From NCBI GenBank assembly GCA_934196075.1, contig CAKPVW010000033.1:1-20989 (forward strand): 20,989 nucleotides of DNA, read 5' to 3'. The notes below the pieces were generated by a model, which saw only the letters and a program-made list of their open reading frames with translations, was not told the DNA's origin and did no database searches. Both the position numbers and the translations under genes were made by a program. Positions 1 through 6,593 of this stretch are shown here, piece by piece. The DNA is from an uncultured Anaerovibrio sp. GTDB taxonomy: Bacteria > Bacillota > Negativicutes > Selenomonadales > Selenomonadaceae. How positions within the stretch are numbered: position 1 is the first letter of the stretch; each line of letters begins with the position of its first letter.

Positions 1-135
1 TGATTCCAACATCTGGCTTGAAATCATGTGTGCATGATTTCCTATTTGCATTGTTTAGTTTTCAAGGAACACTGCTTACTCACCGGCTTTGTAAAATCTT
101 TACCAGATTTTTGTAAGTTATTTATGTGAGTCAGC
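1..135 (-). other. Transcribed leader, probably of an rRNA operon beyond the left edge
   Basis: No gene fits here. Read on the minus strand, the stretch follows two strong promoters and contains, in order, a hairpin (93-111, 7-bp stem AAAATCT/AGATTTT, 5-nt loop), the motif TTCCTTGAAAACTAAACA (51-68), and a perfect hairpin (21-40, 8-bp stem AAATCATG/CATGATTT, 4-nt loop). The TTGAAAACTAAACA motif resembles the boxA-like and processing sequences found before 16S and 23S genes in Firmicutes (family knowledge). I infer that an rRNA operon starts just outside the window. A tRNA or other stable-RNA operon would look similar. No mature rRNA sequence is visible. Confidence 0.55.
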
Positions 136-141
136 TTGTTT

Positions 142-170
142 ATAATACCTCATTCAGTTCCTTTTGTCAA
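142..170 (-). promoter_or_regulatory. Sigma-A type promoter P2 (proximal), stable-RNA operon
   Basis: On the minus strand the -35 is TTGACA (165-170), followed by a 17-bp spacer and a -10 of TATTAT (142-147). The -35 matches consensus fully and the -10 matches 5 of 6 bases with ideal spacing. The A/T-rich block immediately upstream (171-186) looks like an UP element and is nearly identical to the one before P1. The promoter fires toward the left edge. Confidence 0.75.
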
Positions 171-271
171 GAACTTTTTTGAAATATTTTTTATCGCTTC
201 CTTCAAAGCAATCTCAGCAAGCTATCCGCTCCAAGGCTTTGCTTTGTTGTATCTCAGCGACAACGATGTAT

Positions 272-300
272 ATATTACAGTATTCTAATACAAATGTCAA
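272..300 (-). promoter_or_regulatory. Sigma-A type promoter P1 (distal), stable-RNA operon
   Basis: On the minus strand the -35 is TTGACA (295-300), then a 17-bp spacer, then a -10 of TAATAT (272-277). It lies 130 bp upstream of P2, giving the tandem arrangement common for Firmicutes rRNA operons. The A/T-rich block upstream (301-317) abuts the terminator of the cobamide operon, so the operon end and the new transcription start are packed back to back. Confidence 0.65.
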
Positions 301-318
301 CAACTTTTTTTGAAATTT

Positions 319-371
319 TAAAAATACCTGTCGTAAAACGTTATAACAACACTTTACGACAGGTATTTTTA
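319..371 (-). terminator. Intrinsic terminator at the end of the cobamide operon
   Basis: A perfect 19-bp inverted repeat (319-337 with 353-371) flanks a 15-nt loop. It contains the core TACCTGTCGTAAA, and on the minus strand the stem ends in a T-run. It starts 47 bp after the cobC stop codon. The A/T tails on both sides mean it could work in both directions. It probably insulates the following promoters from read-through. Confidence 0.9.
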
Positions 372-417
372 CATGATATGGCAACTTAATCTAAAAATAT
401 TCTTTCCCATCAAAGAC

Positions 418-1029
418 TTATTTTTTTAGATGCTCTGTGGAATTCATCAAATCCACTGTGCATTTTCCATCTTCATAAAAGGAAATGACATTAATAGCTG
501 TATTGTCCTGCCGAATATTCCACATATAGCGCAGAGACAAGCCCAAAGCATAGCAGAGAATTGTCCTGTTTACGCCCCCATGAGCTGCAATAACAAAGGT
601 TTCTCCCTGATGTTTTTTTACCAGCTCCTGCAGCTTGGCTACAGCTCTCCTTTGCACATCAGTAAAGCTTTCTCCATTAGGACAATCTGTAATATCTGGC
701 CTTGCAAATAATCCCTTATGAGCATCTGGCCAGGCATTATTGATTTCGTCATAGGTCAGCCCCTCCCAATCGCCAAAGGATATTTCCCTAAGCTCATCAC
801 AAGGAACAACAGACAAGTCAAATCTTTCCGCCACTGCCTTGCCGGTAGTCATGGCCCTTTTCAATGAGCTGGCATATACGCCCTTTACATCATCAAAGGG
901 AAAATGCTTCTTTAGCTTCTCAGCTTGCTCCAATCCCTCCTGAGACAGCTCAATATCTGCCTGTCCCTGATATTTTCCCAGCTTGTTCCACACAGTCTGA
1001 CCGTGCCGTATTAAAATTAATTTTGTCAT
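418..1029 (-). CDS. cobC: Alpha-ribazole phosphatase CobC (histidine phosphatase family)
   Basis: Predicted to remove the 5' phosphate from alpha-ribazole phosphate or cobamide phosphate at the end of nucleotide-loop assembly, in the cytoplasm. The 203-residue protein has the histidine-phosphatase signature LIRHGQT with the phospho-acceptor His9, followed by Arg58, Glu82 and His150 (AAHGG) at the expected places. FGDWEGLTYDEI (85-96) is the block typical of CobC-like members. On sequence alone it could be a phosphoglycerate-mutase-like phosphatase; its position as last gene of a cobamide operon favours CobC. ATG start with TAGGTGG six bases upstream; the cobD stop is 10 bp away. Confidence 0.88.
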   Translation of the reverse strand: MTKLILIRHGQTVWNKLGKYQGQADIELSQEGLEQAEKLKKHFPFDDVKGVYASSLKRAMTTGKAVAERFDLSVVPCDELREISFGDWEGLTYDEINNAWPDAHKGLFARPDITDCPNGESFTDVQRRAVAKLQELVKKHQGETFVIAAHGGVNRTILCYALGLSLRYMWNIRQDNTAINVISFYEDGKCTVDLMNSTEHLKK

Positions 1030-1039
1030 TATTTACCAC

Positions 1040-2149
1040 CTAGTCATCTCTACACAACTCCTGAAGGCATTTATTCAGAACAGCCGCCACTTCCCTATTA
1101 GTCTCCCCATCTCTAATAGCCAAGCGAATGTATTTATCATTCAGACCTGGGTAATTGCTGCAATCCCGAATCAGTACCCCTTCCTGTTTCATTTTTTGCT
1201 GTAACACCATACTATTTATGTGTGGCTGTTCCAGCCTTAGCAAAACAAAGTTCACCGATGGATGATATACTTTTATGCCGTGTATTGCTTGAAGCATAGT
1301 TTCCATTTCTTCCACAGTCTGCTGAGTATGCTGCCTGGTTTTTGCCACATAAGCTTTATCAGACAAAGCTGCCACCCCAGCTGCCTGAGCTAACAGATTT
1401 ACATTCCATGTATCTTTGTGATACTCCAACAGCTTCACTGCTTCTTCATTGCATATACCATAGCCAAGGCGCAATCCTGGTATAGCAAACATTTTGGTAA
1501 GGGAACTTATCACCAGCAAATTGTCATATTGTCCTGCCAACTGAACAAGACTATATTTATCCCTGTCCTGACGAAAATCCAAAAATGATTCATCCACTAT
1601 AATATCCACATGGCAATCTGCAGCCTTTTCTACTAGTTTTAGCAAATCATCCTTACTTATCAGCTGACCTGTAGGATTATTGGGATTGCCTAAAATAAGC
1701 GTATCACACCCCTTTAGGTCACCACCCAATTTTTCCATATCAAATTGAAAATTATCCCCGTCCTGAAGATAAAAATATTTTATTTCCGCCCCACAGCACC
1801 TAGCTGCCTTCTCGTATTCGCTAAAGGATGGCACCGGCAGCAAAACCTGCCGTGGCTGTTTAGTATGAAAATAAACATAAAAAAGTTCTGCTGCACCATT
1901 CCCCAAAATCACCTGCTTGCTGTCAACGTCATAGTGCGCAGAAATAGCCTGCTTCAAATCCCTTCCCTCCGGGTCAGGATAATGAACCAGGCCATCTAAA
2001 TGCTCCAATATAGCTTTTTTTACGGAATCAGGCAATCCCAAAGGATTAATATTAGCGCTATAATCCAACCAGCTGCCACGGGGGCTTTTCTCTGCATAGA
2101 TATTTCCCCCGTGGGTAAAAGCTGGGATATCAACGCTGTTCAATGTCAT
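1040..2149 (-). CDS. cobD: L-threonine-O-3-phosphate decarboxylase CobD
   Basis: PLP enzyme that makes (R)-1-amino-2-propanol phosphate, the linker joining the corrin ring to the nucleotide loop. It has the fold-type I aminotransferase layout: HGGN near the N-terminus, LGNPNNPTG (about 153-161), the Asp of VDESF, and the Schiff-base lysine in SSLTKMFAIPGLRLGYG (about Lys219). It resembles histidinol-phosphate aminotransferase, its close relative. The neighbouring threonine kinase and cobC argue for CobD. I use the ATG at 2149; a GTG two codons upstream (2155) is also possible. Either start overlaps the end of the kinase gene by about 20 bases, suggesting coupled translation. Confidence 0.92.
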   Translation of the reverse strand: MTLNSVDIPAFTHGGNIYAEKSPRGSWLDYSANINPLGLPDSVKKAILEHLDGLVHYPDPEGRDLKQAISAHYDVDSKQVILGNGAAELFYVYFHTKQPRQVLLPVPSFSEYEKAARCCGAEIKYFYLQDGDNFQFDMEKLGGDLKGCDTLILGNPNNPTGQLISKDDLLKLVEKAADCHVDIIVDESFLDFRQDRDKYSLVQLAGQYDNLLVISSLTKMFAIPGLRLGYGICNEEAVKLLEYHKDTWNVNLLAQAAGVAALSDKAYVAKTRQHTQQTVEEMETMLQAIHGIKVYHPSVNFVLLRLEQPHINSMVLQQKMKQEGVLIRDCSNYPGLNDKYIRLAIRDGETNREVAAVLNKCLQELCRDD

Positions 2150-2984
2150 AACCACCAGAAATCAAACGCTCCGTCTCAAAATATTCCAATTCTGGGAATT
2201 TTTCCCTAACCTGCTTAACAACATCCATTACATGCTTCATAGACTCATCTGGAGCAAACAGCACGCCCACCATGGTACCACTATGAGCCACATTTACCCC
2301 CAAAGCCCCCAAAGCAGCAGTGTATTTGATAATTTCCTCCAAATGAGGTTTGTGAACCAATTTTTGATTAGCCAGTGCACTCAGAGTCGCTACATGGGCA
2401 ATCTGCCTTGGGCTGAAATCATCATCCAGCTTATCAATAGCATCCAATAATTCTTTTGGACTATCTTCATGTCCATGATATTCCGAATGAAATTCTACTG
2501 TGTTGATACTGCCACCCATATCAAACATGGCAATAATCATTTTGGGAGCATTGCCGTAGCTCTTTATCAACTCGCCAGTCATGTAATTCATTTGTACAAT
2601 ACCGGGATAAAAAATGCCATCGGTAGGCTCTATACCTGCCGCAATCTCAGCAATCTCCTCTGGTTCCAGCTCCTCATCAATAGCAGCAGATACAGCCTGT
2701 ATAACAGCCACAATATCTGCGGTACTGGCAGCCATGCCCTTACCTGTAGGCAGCTGTGATTCCAGAGACAGGCCCAATGGAAAGTCTTCACATCCCATAT
2801 AATTAGCAGTGGTTTTCAAGGCCATATGAGCCTTCTTGCCTAAACCTGTTTTAGCCGAGGTTTTATCTGTAACCAAGGCCTTGGAATACAAACCTATAGG
2901 GCAGGTAATCATAAATGGCTGACCGTCTCTCCAACCTTGAGCCAGCTCGCCACAAGAGCCCGGTACTAATACTTTGATAATCAT
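2130..2984 (-). CDS. pduX: L-threonine kinase, PduX-like (GHMP kinase)
   Basis: Predicted to phosphorylate L-threonine with ATP, giving the CobD substrate. The 284-residue protein has an N-terminal PGSCGELAQG block typical of PduX-type GHMP kinases and the ATP-binding GHMP motif PTGKGMAASTADI (about 79-91). A C-terminal GHMP segment with SGTMVGVLF follows (about 235-245). Start is ATG with GAGAGGG upstream. It is now the first operon gene after the insertion element and is separated from cobS by it. Before the insertion the two genes would have been about 53 bp apart. The specific substrate is inferred from context; mevalonate-type kinases share the fold. Confidence 0.9.
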   Translation of the reverse strand: MIIKVLVPGSCGELAQGWRDGQPFMITCPIGLYSKALVTDKTSAKTGLGKKAHMALKTTANYMGCEDFPLGLSLESQLPTGKGMAASTADIVAVIQAVSAAIDEELEPEEIAEIAAGIEPTDGIFYPGIVQMNYMTGELIKSYGNAPKMIIAMFDMGGSINTVEFHSEYHGHEDSPKELLDAIDKLDDDFSPRQIAHVATLSALANQKLVHKPHLEEIIKYTAALGALGVNVAHSGTMVGVLFAPDESMKHVMDVVKQVREKFPELEYFETERLISGGYDIEQR

Positions 2985-3086
2985 AAGGATCCCTCTCTTC
3001 TAAGGATTTGTCTTTATGATTACTTTATTCGCCATAATCAGCAAAAATCCTGCAAGAAGCACAAAAAAATTGTCATAATTACACAA
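2985..3086 (-). other. Displaced 3' end of cobS plus cobS-pduX spacer
   Basis: This is host DNA on the far side of the insertion element. Read on the minus strand from 3086 and joined to the last cobS bases at 4879, it continues the cobS frame for 15 further codons (T then CVIMTIFLCFLQDFC) and stops at TGA (3038-3040). The added residues are hydrophobic, as expected for the membrane-embedded tail of CobS. The remaining 53 bp hold the ribosome binding site of pduX. No convincing promoter or terminator is visible. Confidence 0.65.
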
Positions 3087-3246
3087 GTGAACGTACTCCC
3101 GCCTATAGAGGCTGGAGCTTCCTGCTTCAACGAGAACAGCGTCACTAACTCCTAAGAGTTGCGACGACTTACACACTCTCCACAGGCGTATATTCCCGTG
3201 CGCCCCACGGTATTTTTGAGATTTGCTAGGCAGATATTCGCCTAGC
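3087..3246 (-). ncRNA. Candidate omega RNA (right-end RNA) of TnpB
   Basis: TnpB proteins use an RNA transcribed from the end of tnpB through the right end of the element, with the guide lying in the flanking host DNA (family knowledge). This stretch is rich in small hairpins: 3225-3246 (7-bp stem GCTAGGC/GCCTAGC across the tnpB stop), 3196-3210 (CCGTG/CACGG), 3147-3160 (AACTC/GAGTT) and the right-end hairpin 3096-3117. The predicted guide would start at 3086 with TTGTGTAATTATGACA. The 5' boundary is uncertain and the RNA may begin inside tnpB. Confidence 0.5.
3096..3117 (-). repeat. Right-end subterminal hairpin of the IS element
   Basis: Imperfect palindrome CTCC-c-GCCT-ATAG-AGGC-t-GGAG: two 4-bp stem blocks separated by one mismatch, closed by a 4-nt loop. 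It lies 5 to 9 bases inside the proposed TTCAC cleavage site. This is the expected structure for recognition of single-stranded ends by the Y1 transposase. Confidence 0.7.
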
Positions 3247-4338
3247 TTCTTCTCGAATATTTATTGCAGCGTTCTTATCACGATTATGGTGACTGCCGCA
3301 TTTAGGACAATCCCATTCTCGCACGGATAAGTCTTTGGTTTTGTGATTCTTGTAGCCACATATATGGCATAACTGACTGCTTGTATACCACTTGTCTATT
3401 TTGACAAGCTGTTTTCCTTGCCAAGCAAGCTTGTATTCCAAAATATTCACAAACTTGTTCCAGCCATTATCAGTCACAGATTTACCAAAACTGAATTTTC
3501 CGCCTTTCTTGCGTTTAACCATTGCCTTGACGCTAATATCCTCGATACCAATAACATCATATTTGTCTGCAAGATATCTAGCCTTTTTATGCAAAAAGTC
3601 CTGGCGTTGATTGGCAATTTTCTCATGTAGGATAGCTACGCGAGTTCTTTGCTTATCACGATTACGACTTCCTTTTTGCCTTTTTGATAGCTTTTTCTGA
3701 GCTTTAGCTAATTTCTTCTCCGCTTTACGCAAAAAATTTGGATAATCTGCATTATCTTCATCAGAGGCAACATAAAGGCCGTGCATAGCAAAATCCAGCC
3801 CAAGAAAATTCTTCGGTATTATAGGGAATATTGGGTTTTCATATTCCACCAATATGCTGATGTAGAATTTTCCTGAAGGTGTTCTGCTTATGGTGACAGT
3901 TTTTATGGTGCTGTTTTCCATCAACGGACGGTGCAAACATATCTTCACCCAACCAATTTTCGGCAGTTTCACCATGTTTCCCTCTAATCGAACAGAGCCT
4001 TTCTGATTGTTCGTAGAATATGAGCAGTGTCCTGCCTTCCTAGACTTGAAGCGTGGTTTACCAAAGTGCTTGCGATTATTCCAAAAATTGTTGTAAGCCT
4101 TATTCAGATTTAGCTGGGCATTAGCCAGAGCCAAGCTGTCTACTTCCTTTAGCCAAGGAAAATCAGCCTTGTATTGTGCCGGTGTATTGTTCAGCTTCTT
4201 ACCTGTCTCCTTGTAGTAGTCAAGGCGGTCGCCAAGCAGCTTGTTATAGATAAATCTGGCACAACCGAAAGTCTTGGCAAACATATTCTTTTGTTCATTG
4301 GTTGGGTAGAGCCTATATCGGTATGCCTTATTCACCAT
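3226..4338 (-). CDS. tnpB: RNA-guided nuclease TnpB (IS605 OrfB family)
   Basis: Ancestral relative of Cas12 that cuts DNA at sites matching its omega RNA guide next to a short target motif. The frame is open back to 4440, but the family N-terminus (MVNKAYRYRLYPTNEQ) begins at the ATG at 4338, two bases after the tnpA stop, giving 370 residues. The RuvC triad is intact: Asp182 in LGLDFAMHG, Glu266 in GIEDISVKAM, Asp354 in HNRDKNAAINI. A zinc ribbon has Cys324/Cys327 (CHIC) and Cys344/Cys347 (CPKC). Normal length and full motifs suggest a functional protein. It is not needed for transposition chemistry; its known role is retention of the element. Confidence 0.93.
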   Translation of the reverse strand: MVNKAYRYRLYPTNEQKNMFAKTFGCARFIYNKLLGDRLDYYKETGKKLNNTPAQYKADFPWLKEVDSLALANAQLNLNKAYNNFWNNRKHFGKPRFKSRKAGHCSYSTNNQKGSVRLEGNMVKLPKIGWVKICLHRPLMENSTIKTVTISRTPSGKFYISILVEYENPIFPIIPKNFLGLDFAMHGLYVASDEDNADYPNFLRKAEKKLAKAQKKLSKRQKGSRNRDKQRTRVAILHEKIANQRQDFLHKKARYLADKYDVIGIEDISVKAMVKRKKGGKFSFGKSVTDNGWNKFVNILEYKLAWQGKQLVKIDKWYTSSQLCHICGYKNHKTKDLSVREWDCPKCGSHHNRDKNAAINIREEARRISA

Positions 4339-4340
4339 AA

Positions 4341-4736
4341 TCACCTGCCTTGAGTTTCTATATATTTCCGAATTGTCTCGATAGGAGAACCGCCTGTTGT
4401 CAGCAGACAATAACTTCTTGACCAAAACATTTCTTTCCACAGCTTATGCCTAACCTCTGGAAAAGCCTTTTTGATCAGCCTTGAGCTGGCACTTTTGTAA
4501 GCATTTATGAATTTGGATATTTCTGTATTAGGATGAGCACGAAACATGATATGCACATGGTCTTGATCGTAATTCCATTCTTCCAGTGTGATATTATATG
4601 ATGAGCAAATGCGGACAAAAATATCTTTAACATATTGGCTCATTTGGTCAGAGAATACCTTGCGGCGATACTTTACCACCAACACAAGATGATAATAGAG
4701 TAGAAATACTGAATGGTTATTATTATCTAATTCCAA
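4341..4736 (-). CDS. tnpA: IS200/IS605 Y1 transposase TnpA
   Basis: Single-strand transposase of the HUH superfamily that cuts and rejoins element ends as single-stranded DNA. The HUH pair is visible in DQDHVHIMF, and the catalytic tyrosine is in IRKYIETQ close to the C-terminus. Relatives usually begin near ELDNNxHSVFxLxYHLV, so I place the start at the TTG at 4736 (131 residues), behind a purine-rich GAGGAAAGG. The frame is open upstream to a TTG at 4796, which would add 20 residues unlike the family. The stop is followed two bases later by tnpB, indicating coupled expression. Confidence 0.9.
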   Translation of the reverse strand: MELDNNNHSVFLLYYHLVLVVKYRRKVFSDQMSQYVKDIFVRICSSYNITLEEWNYDQDHVHIMFRAHPNTEISKFINAYKSASSRLIKKAFPEVRHKLWKEMFWSRSYCLLTTGGSPIETIRKYIETQGR

Positions 4737-4832
4737 AGTACAATCAATCCTTTCCTCTTTACGACTGATTATACCACCAAATAAGACAAAAAACAATTGT
4801 ATGGCTCAATTACTTACGTAAATTCGCCATAC

Positions 4833-4873
4833 CCGCCTTCATCCCTACCTAAGAGGTGGAGGACTTCTGGCGG
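4833..4873 (-). repeat. Left-end subterminal hairpin of the IS element
   Basis: An outer stem CCGCC/GGCGG (4833-4837 with 4869-4873) encloses an inner imperfect hairpin CCT-ACCT-aag-AGGT-gg-AGG (4844-4862). It lies 5 bases inside the proposed left cleavage point and resembles the right-end hairpin in its CCT/AGG core, as expected for transposase recognition. Confidence 0.6.
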
Positions 4874-4874
4874 A

Positions 4875-5627
4875 TTAGGTTAAATACACAATTAAAGTGA
4901 GAACCTCCGTCAAAGTGCATATAGCACCATAAACATCTCCTGTAAGACCTCCCAATAATTTTGTTACATGTCTGCCAAATAAGCACAAAAAAATATACCC
5001 TGCGGTTACTGCCGCCAAGCTATACCAGCCATCTATAAGCAATAATATAAGCAAAGTATAAGCAACTATATAAACATAATTTTTTTTGTTCGCATATTTG
5101 CCAAAGGCCTTGCCCATGCCATCAGGTCTGGCATAGGGAAATAAGGAAATAGCCCCTGTCATCATCAGCCTGCCAATTATGGGCATTACCAACAATGCCC
5201 AGGGTAAATTTTCCTGAGGCATATCCAACAGCAAACTATATTGCATTAAAAGCAATATACCAAAGGCCACCACGCCAAAGGAGCCTGTACGGCTATCCTT
5301 CATTATTTCCAACATTCTATCCCTATCTCGACCGGAAAAAATGCCATCTACAGTGTCCATAAAGCCATCGCAGTGAATTCCCCCGGTAGCCAAAAATGGC
5401 AGCACTGCCAAAATAACCGCTCGAAAATGTTCCGGTATGGATATGCCTGCTATCTCTTTTAGGCCCCAGGTTAGGAGCCAGGCCATGAAGCCATATAGCA
5501 GCCCCAGCACCAGCCCCACCAAAGGAAAATACCTGACGCTTTTGCCAAAATCCTCCTCCGTCCAAACAGTTTGCTTAACGATATGGATTCTAGTCAAAAA
5601 CTGCAGCCCAATCAAAAATGCCTTCAC
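4875..5627 (-). CDS. cobS: Cobalamin synthase CobS, C-terminus altered by IS insertion
   Basis: Integral membrane adenosylcobinamide-GDP ribazoletransferase, which joins the activated corrinoid to alpha-ribazole phosphate. The 250 residues include the start LQFLTRIHI, the metal-binding HCDGFMDTVDG (85-95), MKDSRTGSFG (109-118), YARPDGMGKAFG (about 165-176) and GGLTGDVYGA (226-235), with several hydrophobic segments. GTG start 3 bp after the cbiB stop; AGGGGG lies inside the end of cbiB. The stop codon TAA (4875-4877) appears to be supplied by the insertion element. The ancestral protein would have had about 15 more residues, mostly hydrophobic. All recognised catalytic motifs remain, so activity may survive. 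Confidence 0.95.
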   Translation of the reverse strand: MKAFLIGLQFLTRIHIVKQTVWTEEDFGKSVRYFPLVGLVLGLLYGFMAWLLTWGLKEIAGISIPEHFRAVILAVLPFLATGGIHCDGFMDTVDGIFSGRDRDRMLEIMKDSRTGSFGVVAFGILLLMQYSLLLDMPQENLPWALLVMPIIGRLMMTGAISLFPYARPDGMGKAFGKYANKKNYVYIVAYTLLILLLIDGWYSLAAVTAGYIFLCLFGRHVTKLLGGLTGDVYGAICTLTEVLTLIVYLT

Positions 5628-5630
5628 GTA

Positions 5631-6593
5631 TTATACGCCCCCTAAGAGTAGATAGCCCTGCCACAGCAAATGAGCTGACAGCAGAAACAGTATTGTTGCC
5701 GTATACATCAATCTGGTGCAGCCTAAAATATGCTTGGCTGCCAGTTCCTCATAAGGCTCACCCATATAGGCCCGGAAGCTTTCTCTGCCAAAATAGGAAT
5801 TATAGCCTCCAAGTCTTATTCTCAAGGCTCCAGCCACAGAAGCCTCCGCCCAGCCACCGTTGGGGCTAGGATGCTTGGAGGCATCTCGTCTCAGCATACG
5901 CCAGCTATTGCGCCAATCAAGCTTCAATATAAAGGCAGACAACACAAAAAGCAGCCCTGTTATTCTGGCAGGAATGTAATTCAGCACATCATCAATTCTA
6001 GCGGAAATCCTACCAAAATATAAATATTTATCATTTTTATAACCTACCATAGAATCCAAAGTGTTAGCAGCCCTATACATATAGGCCAAGGGCAGTCCCC
6101 CTATTAAAAAGAAAAAGAAGGGAGCAATAATACCATCTACAGTATTTTCTGCCACTGTTTCCACCGTAGCTCTGGTTACCTCCCCAGAAGACAGCTTGTC
6201 TGTATCACGGCCTACAATCCAGCCCACCTTGTAGCGAGCATTTTCCATATCATTATTTTCTAAATAACCATAAATCTCCCGCCCGGCCTCTGCCAAACTG
6301 CGGGGAGAAATCGTAAAGCTCAGCAAGAACCCCTCCACCAGAATGGTAATCAGCTGGTTATCCAGCTGAGACAGCAAGCCATCTATACCGGCCGCAACCT
6401 TGTAGACAACCAACAGCACCGTAATGGCCAGCAAACCTCCTGCCATCAGCTTGCGCTTATCGCTTTCACCCTCATGGTAAAGGGCTCCCTCCAATATAGA
6501 AATTAATCGGCCAATCAGCACCACAGGATGAAATTTGGAACGTGGATCTCCCAAAACCGTATCAAATAAAAATCCACAAACTGCAGTTAGCAT
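5631..6593 (-). CDS. cbiB: Adenosylcobinamide-phosphate synthase CbiB
   Basis: Membrane protein that condenses cobyric acid with aminopropanol phosphate (the CobD product). The 320 residues show the family blocks GDPRSKFHPV (15-24), ETVAENTVDGIIAP (145-158), RAANTLDSMVGYK (174-186) and HPSPNGGWAEA (241-251), with several hydrophobic helices, including one near residues 50-70 and one at the C-terminus. Its ATG overlaps the end of cbiP by 7 bases, so the two are probably translationally coupled, and cobS follows 3 bp after its stop. Length is normal and no key block is missing. Confidence 0.96.
   Translation of the reverse strand: MLTAVCGFLFDTVLGDPRSKFHPVVLIGRLISILEGALYHEGESDKRKLMAGGLLAITVLLVVYKVAAGIDGLLSQLDNQLITILVEGFLLSFTISPRSLAEAGREIYGYLENNDMENARYKVGWIVGRDTDKLSSGEVTRATVETVAENTVDGIIAPFFFFLIGGLPLAYMYRAANTLDSMVGYKNDKYLYFGRISARIDDVLNYIPARITGLLFVLSAFILKLDWRNSWRMLRRDASKHPSPNGGWAEASVAGALRIRLGGYNSYFGRESFRAYMGEPYEELAAKHILGCTRLMYTATILFLLSAHLLWQGYLLLGGV

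Larger units (their letters stand above)
3087..4878 (-). mobile_element. IS200/IS605-family element with tnpA and tnpB
   Basis: A Y1 transposase and a TnpB nuclease lie in the same orientation between subterminal hairpins, with no terminal inverted repeats, as expected for this family. The proposed left end follows the target TTAAC (4879-4883). The proposed right end finishes with TTCAC (3087-3091). That pairing mirrors the related but non-identical left and right cleavage motifs known in the family (for example TTGAT/TTCAT of ISDra2). Removing 3087-4878 restores an open cobS frame, which supports these 1,792-bp limits. Both proteins look intact, so the element may be active. Confidence 0.82.

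Noticed and set aside
1040..2149. Histidinol-phosphate aminotransferase (hisC) instead of cobD
   Set aside because: The fold and motifs are shared, but the overlap with a threonine kinase gene and the cobC neighbour make CobD much more likely.
2985..3050. A promoter for pduX after the insertion element
   Set aside because: Only weak, badly spaced matches (for example TTGCTG with ATCATA at 18 bp) were found in A/T-rich DNA.
3063..3086. T-run after the element as a terminator
   Set aside because: Seven T residues are present, but the nearest stable hairpin is more than 20 nt away and the sequence between forms only a 4-bp stem.
4339..4440. N-terminal extension of the tnpB frame by 34 codons
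   Set aside because: It overlaps the conserved catalytic end of tnpA, and TnpB proteins start at the MxNKAYRYRLYP block, so the ATG at 4338 is the likely start.
4737..4796. N-terminal extension of tnpA by 20 codons to a TTG
   Set aside because: The added residues do not resemble IS200-type transposases, which begin near the ELDNN block; the extension falls in the left-end DNA of the element.
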